Shown piece after piece: positions 1 to 5,082 of a stretch of 6,073 nucleotides of DNA. Source of the stretch: an uncultured Selenomonadales bacterium. Its GTDB lineage: Bacteria > Bacillota > Negativicutes > Selenomonadales > Selenomonadaceae. Positions within the stretch are counted from its first letter, which is position 1. Every line of letters starts with the position of its first letter. The DNA is taken from positions 1 through 6,073 of the forward strand of contig CALGGV010000189.1 of assembly GCA_937915725.1 (NCBI GenBank), given 5' to 3'. Both the position numbers and the translations under genes were made by a program. The notes below the pieces were generated by a model, which was not told the origin of the DNA, ran no database searches, and saw nothing but the letters and a program-made list of their open reading frames with translations.

Positions 1-46
1 TTTCTCACGTTACCGCAATTTAAAGTCCCAAGCAAAAACGAAGTGC

Positions 47-69
47 GGCGGGCGTATAACGCGCCTTTT
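47..69 (+). terminator. Possible weak intrinsic terminator of an upstream gene
   Basis: GGC (47-49) and GCGT (52-55) can pair with ACGC (59-62) and GCC (63-65) around a three-base ATA loop, leaving a two-base GG bulge on the 5' side. TTTT follows at 66-69. The G+C-rich stem followed by T residues fits a short terminator for a plus-strand gene left of the window. The bulge, tiny loop and short T-run make it weak. Confidence 0.25.
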
Positions 70-77
70 AATCTTTC

Positions 78-111
78 ATTTGTAAACATATTCTAGAATT
101 TATTTACAAAT
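78..111. promoter_or_regulatory. 34-bp nested palindrome, candidate operator or terminator
   Basis: ATTTGTAAA (78-86) and TTTACAAAT (103-111) are perfect inverted repeats. Midway between them is the perfect 10-bp palindrome ATTCTAGAAT (90-99), with the same centre at 94.5. Overall 15 of 17 base pairs match; only 87/102 and 89/100 do not. A T7 run begins five bases downstream (ttag, then T at 114-121 interrupted only slightly), so an AT-rich terminator for a plus-strand upstream gene is one reading. The alternative is a dimeric repressor operator upstream of the lipase gene. The TTGTAAAC and TTTACAA half-sites resemble the biotin (BirA) operator half-sites as I recall them, but the gap between the 7-base cores is 16 bp rather than 18-20. 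Confidence 0.5.
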
Positions 112-194
112 TAGTTTTTTTATTTTAAATATACTTTTCTTTGTTGCGTCAAAGGTGCGCCAACTACTTTATTTTTAAACTAAAAAAATTTTAA

Positions 195-208
195 GAAAGG
201 AGCCTTTC
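195..208 (+). promoter_or_regulatory. Ribosome binding site of the lipase gene, inside a short inverted repeat
   Basis: AAGGAG (197-202) lies nine bases before the ATG at 212 and supports that start. It sits inside GAAAGG-AG-CCTTTC, two perfect 6-base inverted arms around AG. A two-base loop is too small, but a five-pair stem (GAAAG/CTTTC) with a GAGC loop could form in the mRNA and would partly hide the site. Confidence 0.6.
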
Positions 209-211
209 AAA

Positions 212-1456
212 ATGAAGAAAATTTTTATTCTGCTGGCGATAATTTTAAATTTTGGAAGTGCAAGCGCGGCAGACTTCGACAAGGAAACCGAGCAATTAAT
301 TTGCGCGCTAAGTTCAACGGCGGCTTATAATTATGAAAGTGGCGATTTAGCAAAAAGATTTTTTGAAGTGCGCGGCTGGAAAGTAAATGTTTTTGAAAGT
401 CCCTCTGAAAAAATACAAGTCAAAATGCACTTTATGAATTACGAGGACGCCGCCGGAAATATTACGAGAGTTTTTTTTGTAACTGGAACTGAAGATTTAA
501 AAGATGTTGGTATTGACGTAAAAATAAAGCCCGTGCCGTTCAAAGATTCTGACGAAAAAATTTTAGTGCACCGCGGATTTCGTGACTACGCCGACGCCGC
601 ACTTTCTGAAGGGATTTTAGATTTTCTGGTTGAATACATAAAAAATCACCCGAACGAAAAAATTTATATCACGGGACACAGTTTAGGCGGCGCAATTTCA
701 ATGATGATAGCGGCAAGATTAGTTGACGCCGGCGCAGATATGAGCAAAATTAAAGTTATAACATTTGGCGCGCCCGCCGTTGGCAATAAAGCATTTGCAG
801 ATTTTTATCAAGACAAAATTAATTTAACTAGAATTGTAATGGACAGCGACCCTATAGACGTTTCTTTAAAAATTTTTGGTTATGCACATTTTGGCGAAGT
901 TGTAAAGTATCAGCAAGTTGAATCTTCCACTCAATACAGCCATTCTATCGCACTTTATTTAGACAGCGCGTTGAGAAATTTTTATGACGCAGAATTGAAT
1001 TTTGATTTTCAAAATAAAATCGAAACGCCGATTTACATTGCGCCGATAAAAATCGTTCAAAAAAGTTTTACGCCTGTTAATGAAAAATATATCAAGGCAA
1101 TTCTGCGCGACGGTTATTTGTCAAGATTTACGAACGTTACATTTGCCGAGCCGAATTTTGAGGAAATAAAAAAAGCCGCTGATTTTTCCTACAGCGTAAA
1201 AGAATATGTTGACGCGGCGAAAAAATCCGGCTGTAAATATATAATCGTGCCGCTGATTCATACAAAATCAGTTAGAGAATCAAAACAACGTGCAACAAGA
1301 GTTTTATTTGAAGAAATAATTTGTGACGCGCAGGGGCATTTGTTGTCAATGAATACTTCAGGAATGACTACAGCTGAAGTTACGATTTTGGACGCGGCGT
1401 TTTTTGGACAAGAATTTTTGCGCGAAGATAGAGAAAAAACTTTAAGTGAAAAATAA
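212..1456 (+). CDS. Secreted class 3 lipase (alpha/beta hydrolase) with an unassigned C-terminal domain
   Basis: Predicted secreted or periplasmic esterase/lipase of 414 aa. Residues 1-20 form a Sec signal peptide (KK, a hydrophobic core, then SASAA; cleavage near 19-20). Residues about 80-255 match the class 3 (fungal-type) lipase fold: TGT near the expected oxyanion region (91-93), VHRGF (119-123), the nucleophile elbow GHSLGG (155-160, Ser157), TFGAPAVGN (184-192), a probable catalytic Asp213 in DSDP, and a probable catalytic His244 in HSIALYL. YAHFGE (224-229) is also typical of the family. The full triad is therefore present. Residues about 270-414 form an extra domain that I cannot name; its alternating beta/alpha pattern (IYIAPIKIV, YIIVPLIH, VLFEEIICDAQGHLLSM) recalls periplasmic TolB-N/CsgG-like folds, which is only a guess. 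The start is supported by AAGGAG nine bases upstream. The substrate is unknown. ilvN follows after 49 bp. Confidence 0.88.
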   Translation: MKKIFILLAIILNFGSASAADFDKETEQLICALSSTAAYNYESGDLAKRFFEVRGWKVNVFESPSEKIQVKMHFMNYEDAAGNITRVFFVTGTEDLKDVGIDVKIKPVPFKDSDEKILVHRGFRDYADAALSEGILDFLVEYIKNHPNEKIYITGHSLGGAISMMIAARLVDAGADMSKIKVITFGAPAVGNKAFADFYQDKINLTRIVMDSDPIDVSLKIFGYAHFGEVVKYQQVESSTQYSHSIALYLDSALRNFYDAELNFDFQNKIETPIYIAPIKIVQKSFTPVNEKYIKAILRDGYLSRFTNVTFAEPNFEEIKKAADFSYSVKEYVDAAKKSGCKYIIVPLIHTKSVRESKQRATRVLFEEIICDAQGHLLSMNTSGMTTAEVTILDAAFFGQEFLREDREKTLSEK

Positions 1457-1505
1457 ATTTTTACTAGAATATCATAATTTTTTTATTGATTGAAGGGATA
1501 TTTTT

Positions 1506-2036
1506 ATGAAACACGTTTTATCAGTTTACGTAGAAAATCAACCGGGCGTTTTAGTTCGTGTGGCGAGTATGTTTAGCCGCCGGGAATTTAACATTGACAG
1601 TCTTTCAGTTGGTGTAACTCAATCGCCGGAATTTTCCAGAATTACTGTTGTTGTTCATGGGGACGCAAATTTAATCGAACAAATGATAAAGCAACTTGAA
1701 AAAATGCCAATAGTTCGCGCAGTACAACGCTTGGATTCTGCAAACGCAGTTACACGCGGTATGACAATGATAAAAGTTAAGGCGGACGATACAACGCGCT
1801 TAGACGTTTTGAAAATGGCTGAACTTTTCCGCGCCCACGTTGTAGACGTTCAACCTACAAATTTAATTTTTGAAATTACCGGCGGCGATGAAAAAGTTAC
1901 AGCATTTACGCGCCTGCTTGCGCCTTACGGTATTTTGGAAATCATTCGCACGGGTTTAATTGCGTTGGAGCGCGGCGAAAATACCATTGAAGATTATCAT
2001 TACGAACGAGAATATTACAGCAAAAATCTTTTGTAA
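1506..2036 (+). CDS. ilvN: Acetolactate synthase small (regulatory) subunit
   Basis: Regulatory subunit of acetohydroxyacid synthase, the cytoplasmic enzyme that condenses pyruvate with pyruvate or 2-oxobutyrate at the start of valine, leucine and isoleucine synthesis. The small subunit activates the catalytic IlvB chain and in characterised members gives valine feedback inhibition. The 176-aa length is normal. Residues 3-76 form an ACT domain with the family signature NQPGVLVRV (11-19), FSRREFNIDSLSVG (23-36) and FSRITVVV (43-50). Residues about 84-158 are the C-terminal domain, with MIKV (88-91), TGGDEKV (125-131) and PYGILEIIRTG (140-150). GAAGGG (1492-1497), eight bases before the ATG, supports the start. 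ilvB is not adjacent: the lipase gene lies 49 bp upstream and a terminator follows. The 49-bp gap shows no clear promoter, so cotranscription with the lipase is possible. ilvH is the alternative symbol. Confidence 0.95.
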   Translation: MKHVLSVYVENQPGVLVRVASMFSRREFNIDSLSVGVTQSPEFSRITVVVHGDANLIEQMIKQLEKMPIVRAVQRLDSANAVTRGMTMIKVKADDTTRLDVLKMAELFRAHVVDVQPTNLIFEITGGDEKVTAFTRLLAPYGILEIIRTGLIALERGENTIEDYHYEREYYSKNLL

Positions 2037-2060
2037 AAAATTTTAATTTTTTTGAAATAG

Positions 2061-2093
2061 AAAAGCGGCAAGATTTATTCGCCGCTTTTTTTT
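2061..2093. terminator. Intrinsic terminator between convergent genes, probably bidirectional
   Basis: AAAAGCGGC (2061-2069) and GCCGCTTTT (2081-2089) form a perfect nine-pair stem around an 11-base loop, with an eight-T run at 2086-2093. It lies 25 bases after the ilvN stop and is a convincing plus-strand terminator. On the minus strand the same stem is followed by TTTTCTATTT, so it can also end the TPR operon, whose last stop codon is at 2104. Confidence 0.88.
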
Positions 2094-2103
2094 ATTTTTA
2101 TAA

Positions 2104-2841
2104 TTAATCAAGGTCTTCTTCAGTAAATCCTAATTTTTCAGCTGTTGCAAAATCTGCGCGAGCTTTTTCTGTTTCGCCCAACGCCTCATAACATTTGCCG
2201 CGCCCGTAGTAAGAAATTCTGTGTTTAGAATCAAGTTCAAGAGCCTTTGAAAAATCTGCAATAGCACTTTCGTAATTTTTCAAGCCAAAATAAACCCAGC
2301 CGCGACTATCATAAGCAGCCGTATAACTTGAATTGAGTTCAATAGCCTTGTTACAATCCGGAAGGGCTCTTTTGTAATTTTCTGTTTTACAATATATCCA
2401 ACCACGCTGATTATAAAATGACGCCTCATTAGAATCTATTCTAATAGCCTTAGTACTGTCCAAAATTGCCGCGTCATATTGTTTCAATTTTAAATAAATG
2501 TACGCACGTTGATAATATGTCCATTCATAATTTGTATTTAATTGAATATATTTAGTAAAATCTTCAACCGCTTTTTCATACATTTTTAAATTTTTGTAAG
2601 CGAACGCACGATACCAATAAGCATTTTTATAATTAGGATTTAATTCAATAACTTTAGAATAATCTACAGCGGCACTATCATAATTTTCTAATTCTGAAAA
2701 ACTACGCCCGCGCCGGTAATACGCCTCATCACTTTTGGGATTTAATTCTATTGCCTCTGTGTAGATAATTTCGGCGGTATTATAATCTTCGGCGTCGAAA
2801 AATTTTTTTGCCTCATCCATTAATTCTTTAAATTTTGCCAA
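2104..2841 (-). CDS. Cytoplasmic tetratricopeptide repeat protein, seven TPR units
   Basis: A 245-aa protein made almost wholly of TPR units, a helical scaffold for protein-protein contacts; no catalytic motif is seen. Equivalent Arg residues of helix A fall exactly 34 residues apart (44, 78, 112, 146, 180, 214), each in an (A/T/F)Y--R(G/A) context, and an N-terminal unit covers about 4-37. This gives seven repeats. There is no signal peptide or membrane segment, so it should stay in the cytoplasm, unlike its two upstream paralogues. The start codon is TTG at 2841-2839, supported by AGGAGG eight bases upstream; the first in-frame ATG (residue 8) lacks a site at a workable distance. The 15-bp gap from the upstream gene's stop implies cotranscription and translational coupling. 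Residues 214-239 match the C-terminus of the 427-aa paralogue at 21 of 26 positions. Its binding partner is unknown. Confidence 0.88.
   Translation of the reverse strand: MAKFKELMDEAKKFFDAEDYNTAEIIYTEAIELNPKSDEAYYRRGRSFSELENYDSAAVDYSKVIELNPNYKNAYWYRAFAYKNLKMYEKAVEDFTKYIQLNTNYEWTYYQRAYIYLKLKQYDAAILDSTKAIRIDSNEASFYNQRGWIYCKTENYKRALPDCNKAIELNSSYTAAYDSRGWVYFGLKNYESAIADFSKALELDSKHRISYYGRGKCYEALGETEKARADFATAEKLGFTEEDLD
2129..2207. repeat. Copy 1 of a diverged direct repeat (3' end of the 245-aa TPR gene)
   Basis: This stretch aligns without gaps to 2869-2947, with roughly four fifths of bases identical by hand count, including the shared 14-mer AAATCTGCGCGAGC (2150-2163 and 2894-2907). It encodes the common C-terminal cap of the two TPR proteins. 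The similarity at DNA level suggests a fairly recent duplication or gene conversion, though selection on the protein adds to it. Confidence 0.7.
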
Positions 2842-2849
2842 AATAAAAG

Positions 2850-2855
2850 CCTCCT
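2850..2855 (-). promoter_or_regulatory. Ribosome binding site that fixes a TTG start (245-aa TPR gene)
   Basis: On the minus strand AGGAGG lies eight bases before TTG at 2841. It follows directly after the TAA stop (2859-2857) of the upstream gene, an arrangement typical of coupled translation. No ATG is available at this distance, so TTG is the chosen start. Confidence 0.8.
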
Positions 2856-2856
2856 T

Positions 2857-4140
2857 TTATTCCGGCTGGAATCCTAATTTTTTAGCCGTGGCGAAATCTG
2901 CGCGAGCATTTTTAGTATTGCCCAAATTTTCATAACATTTACCGCGCAAATAAAAAGTTTCGCCGTCATTTGGATTTAATTCAATCGCCTTGTTAAAATC
3001 CTGTAGCGCAGATTTATAATTTTTCAATTCGCTGTAAACTTCGGCGCGGTAAGAATACGCCTCATAATTTTGGGGATTAAGTTTAATTGATTGATTTAAA
3101 TCTTTCAGTGCAGAATCCATTTTGCCGAGCGCGTAAAAAGCGGCGGCGCGTTGCACGTACGGTAAAAAATTATTTGGCTGAAGTTCAACGGCTTTATCAA
3201 AATCTTCCATACCGGAATCAAATCTGCGCAGGGCGAAAGAAATTTTTCCGCGATTAATGTACGCCGTGAAATCTTGCGGATTGACTTGCAACGCCTTATT
3301 AAAATCTTCCAACGCCTCAGAATAATTTTTTAATTCATAGTGAACTTTGGCGCGGTTGTTGTAGGTGTAAAAATTCGGCGCAATTTCTATTGATTTATCA
3401 AAATCTTCAAGGGCTTTTTGATTTTCATGAAGTTCATTGTAAGCCGTGCCTCTGCCAAAATAACCGTCGGCATTGCGCGGGTTGGAGTTTATTGCTTCAG
3501 TGAAAGATTGTACCGCATCTTGATAATTTTCGTCTGAATAAAATTTCCACCCTTCCTCAAGTTTGTAATTGAATATAAAAATTTTATCCTGCTGTTGAAA
3601 ATCTTGTATGATAACTTCTTTTTGTTTAGGAGAAACTCCGGCGGCTAATTTTGATTTTAAATCCGCAATGACATTTTCTTGTTCGGCGTTTGCACGGCGT
3701 AAATCTTCAAGTTGCGCGTTAATTTTGCGGCGTTCCTCAATACTTTTGTTAAGCCATTTATCCATATTGTCAGAATCAATTTCAGCTTTTAAAGTAACGT
3801 GAATTATAACGCCCTGATCTCCTTCCAGCAAATTTCGCTGATACTGAATATCAAGTATTTTCATAATTCCTGCAGAAATTGTAATAATTTCGTCATTCAG
3901 CAATTCAAAATTTTTCATATGTGAATAACTTTCCAAAAAGAAACCGGCTTGTTCTTGTGCGTTTTGTTCGGCGCGAGCCTTTGCGCGTTGGCGGGCAATT
4001 TCCGGCGTTTCAAAATCGCTCATTAAATATTCGCCTTCGCCGGTATAAGTTTTGATTTCAGCATTTGCAACCGGCGCAATTAAAAAATTCCCGCCAATAA
4101 GTAAAGCCGCTATTGCATTAAAAAAATTTTTCTTGTTCAA
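2857..4140 (-). CDS. Exported protein with FlgT/LPP20-like N-terminal domain, coiled coil and seven TPR units
   Basis: A 427-aa exported scaffold-like protein. Residues 1-27 are a Sec signal peptide ending VANA, with Glu28 next. Residues about 29-127 read like the N-terminal domain of FlgT/LPP20-type envelope proteins: YTGEGEY, an Ala-rich helix (ARQRAKARAEQNAQEQAG, 49-66), FLESYSHMKNFELLNDEI, ISAGIMKI and a final VIIHVTLKAEID strand. Residues about 131-167 are charged and heptad-like, probably a coiled coil that could give oligomers. From about 192 to the end there are seven TPR units, with helix-A Arg at 230, 263, 297, 331, 365 and 399. The start is TTG at 4140-4138, with AGAGGA seven bases upstream, and it places the signal peptide correctly. 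The gene lies 20 bp after one TPR gene and 15 bp before another. The domain assignment is from recognition only; the partner and exact role are unknown. It most likely acts in the periplasm. Confidence 0.85.
   Translation of the reverse strand: MNKKNFFNAIAALLIGGNFLIAPVANAEIKTYTGEGEYLMSDFETPEIARQRAKARAEQNAQEQAGFFLESYSHMKNFELLNDEIITISAGIMKILDIQYQRNLLEGDQGVIIHVTLKAEIDSDNMDKWLNKSIEERRKINAQLEDLRRANAEQENVIADLKSKLAAGVSPKQKEVIIQDFQQQDKIFIFNYKLEEGWKFYSDENYQDAVQSFTEAINSNPRNADGYFGRGTAYNELHENQKALEDFDKSIEIAPNFYTYNNRAKVHYELKNYSEALEDFNKALQVNPQDFTAYINRGKISFALRRFDSGMEDFDKAVELQPNNFLPYVQRAAAFYALGKMDSALKDLNQSIKLNPQNYEAYSYRAEVYSELKNYKSALQDFNKAIELNPNDGETFYLRGKCYENLGNTKNARADFATAKKLGFQPE
2869..2947. repeat. Copy 2 of the diverged direct repeat (3' end of the 427-aa TPR gene)
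   Basis: Partner of 2129-2207, same orientation, start-to-start distance 740 bp. See the first copy for the alignment. The third paralogue's 3' end (around 4161-4245) encodes a related cap (15 of 26 residues identical to the 245-aa protein), so it is an older relative. Confidence 0.7.
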
Positions 4141-4147
4141 AATAAAA

Positions 4148-4153
4148 TCCTCT
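4148..4153 (-). promoter_or_regulatory. Ribosome binding site that fixes a TTG start (427-aa TPR gene)
   Basis: On the minus strand AGAGGA lies seven bases before TTG at 4140. The following bases, TTTTATTTTG, are identical to the bases leading into the TTG of the downstream 245-aa TPR gene. It sits in the 20-bp gap after the previous gene's TAA (4163-4161). Confidence 0.7.
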
Positions 4154-4160
4154 CGCTTTA

Positions 4161-5066
4161 TTATTTGTAACCGAGTTGATTAGCCTTAGCAAAACTTGCA
4201 ATAGCTTTTATTTTTTCGCCCAACATTGCGTAACAAAGTCCGCGTGCAAAATAATATGAACCGGTGTGAAAGCCTTCGGGATTAAGTTCAATAGCTTTAT
4301 TTAAATCTAAAATTGCACTTTCAAAATTATTTTTCATAAAATAAGCGGCGGCGCGGTTACTGTAAGCGTCATCATCTTCGGGATCCATTTCAATCCACTT
4401 TGTACAATCCGCAATAGCTTTATCATATTGCTTACGCTCCATATAAATATCAGCTCGATTTTCCCAAAATACAGGCTCATCCGGGAAAATTTCAATGGCT
4501 TCTTCGTAATTTTTTAGTGCGTTATCATAATTTCCCATTTTCTCATAAATCAAGCCGCGCATTCTATAAGCTTCAAAAGAAGAGCTTGAAGTAGTACTAT
4601 CTGTACTACTTTCAATAGCCCTTGTATAATCTTTGATGGCTTTTTTATAATCTTCCATCAATCTGTAAGTATTTGCACGCCTACAGTACGCATAAATAAA
4701 TTTGGGCTCTAAACGAATTGCCGTTGTAAAATCAGCAATAGCTTCCTTATATTTGTTTTGGCAACTAAGATAAATTCCACGTGAACAATAAAGCGTAGCA
4801 TCTTTTGGACTTTTTTTAATAGCCTCGTCGTACATACGAATATATTTATCAGGCATTGGCAAATACATCATTGGCGGAACATATTTTGAAACGTCATCAG
4901 AACGAGCAATGGGAATATCATCCGGATAATCAGATTCATCAATAACCTCCGCTTCAGCATAAGCTACAGGCATTTGAGTAAAATTGTCAGCCTGTGGCGA
5001 AAATGTTAAAGTACAAGCCAAAAATCCCGTAGCTATTAAACCTTGTAAAATTTTTTTAGCTTTCAT
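4161..5066 (-). CDS. Exported tetratricopeptide repeat protein, six TPR units
   Basis: A 301-aa exported TPR protein. ATG at 5066-5064 follows GGAGGG by nine bases and begins a signal sequence (MKAKK, then a hydrophobic core). The upstream extension of this frame to 5519 lies entirely within surE and is not coding. Two processing sites are possible: signal peptidase I after AYA (residue 37), or lipoprotein processing at Cys18 in GFLAC, which fits a loose lipobox. An acidic, Pro-rich linker (about 38-75) precedes the repeats. Helix-A Arg residues lie at 96, 130, 170, 204, 238 and 275. The spacing is 34 except for a 6-residue Ser/Thr insertion in STDSTTSSSS (154-163) and 3 extra residues before the last unit. 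The C-terminal cap (275-300) resembles the two downstream paralogues. The gap from surE is 16 bp, so this is an operon member. Likely a periplasmic or membrane-anchored scaffold; partner unknown. Confidence 0.87.
   Translation of the reverse strand: MKAKKILQGLIATGFLACTLTFSPQADNFTQMPVAYAEAEVIDESDYPDDIPIARSDDVSKYVPPMMYLPMPDKYIRMYDEAIKKSPKDATLYCSRGIYLSCQNKYKEAIADFTTAIRLEPKFIYAYCRRANTYRLMEDYKKAIKDYTRAIESSTDSTTSSSSFEAYRMRGLIYEKMGNYDNALKNYEEAIEIFPDEPVFWENRADIYMERKQYDKAIADCTKWIEMDPEDDDAYSNRAAAYFMKNNFESAILDLNKAIELNPEGFHTGSYYFARGLCYAMLGEKIKAIASFAKANQLGYK
4589..4611. repeat. Perfect 9-bp inverted repeat with 5-base loop inside a coding region
   Basis: AAGTAGTAC (4589-4597) and GTACTACTT (4603-4611) flank TATCT. 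It lies in the codons for the Ser/Thr-rich insertion (residues about 153-160) of the 301-aa TPR protein, where the regular 34-residue spacing is broken. It could form an mRNA hairpin, or simply be low-complexity AGT/ACT serine and threonine codons that pair by chance. Confidence 0.7.
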
Positions 5067-5082
5067 GGAAAAAATCCCTCCA

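Larger units (their letters stand above)
1..211. other. Non-coding region upstream of the lipase gene
   Basis: I see no supported gene here. One plus-strand frame is open from the window edge to a TAG at 94-96 and another ends at a TAA at 21-23. Either could be the tail of an upstream gene, but neither is recognisable. The stretch holds a weak terminator-like hairpin (47-69), a 34-bp nested palindrome (78-111) and a possible imperfect leader hairpin (143-149 with 157-164, one bulged C). A TATACT at 130-135 resembles a -10 box, but the nearest -35-like hexamer, TTTACA at 103-108, is 21 bp away, so no promoter is asserted. The last 30 bases are A/T-rich and end in the lipase ribosome binding site. 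Confidence 0.6.

Noticed and set aside
1..23. Tail of an upstream plus-strand gene ending at TAA 21-23
   Set aside because: Only six codons are visible and another frame is also open, so it cannot be told from chance.
103..135. Promoter made of TTTACA (103-108) and TATACT (130-135)
   Set aside because: The spacing of 21 bp is too long, and no better -35 lies at 16-18 bp; not enough to assert a promoter.
3608..3802. 64-codon plus-strand open frame
   Set aside because: It is antisense to the 427-aa TPR gene, has no recognisable protein features and no convincing ribosome binding site.
2104..5066. CRISPR-like or satellite repeat array suggested by the recurring pattern about every 102 bp
   Set aside because: The period equals 34 codons and reflects TPR units; the copies differ in sequence and lie in open reading frames.
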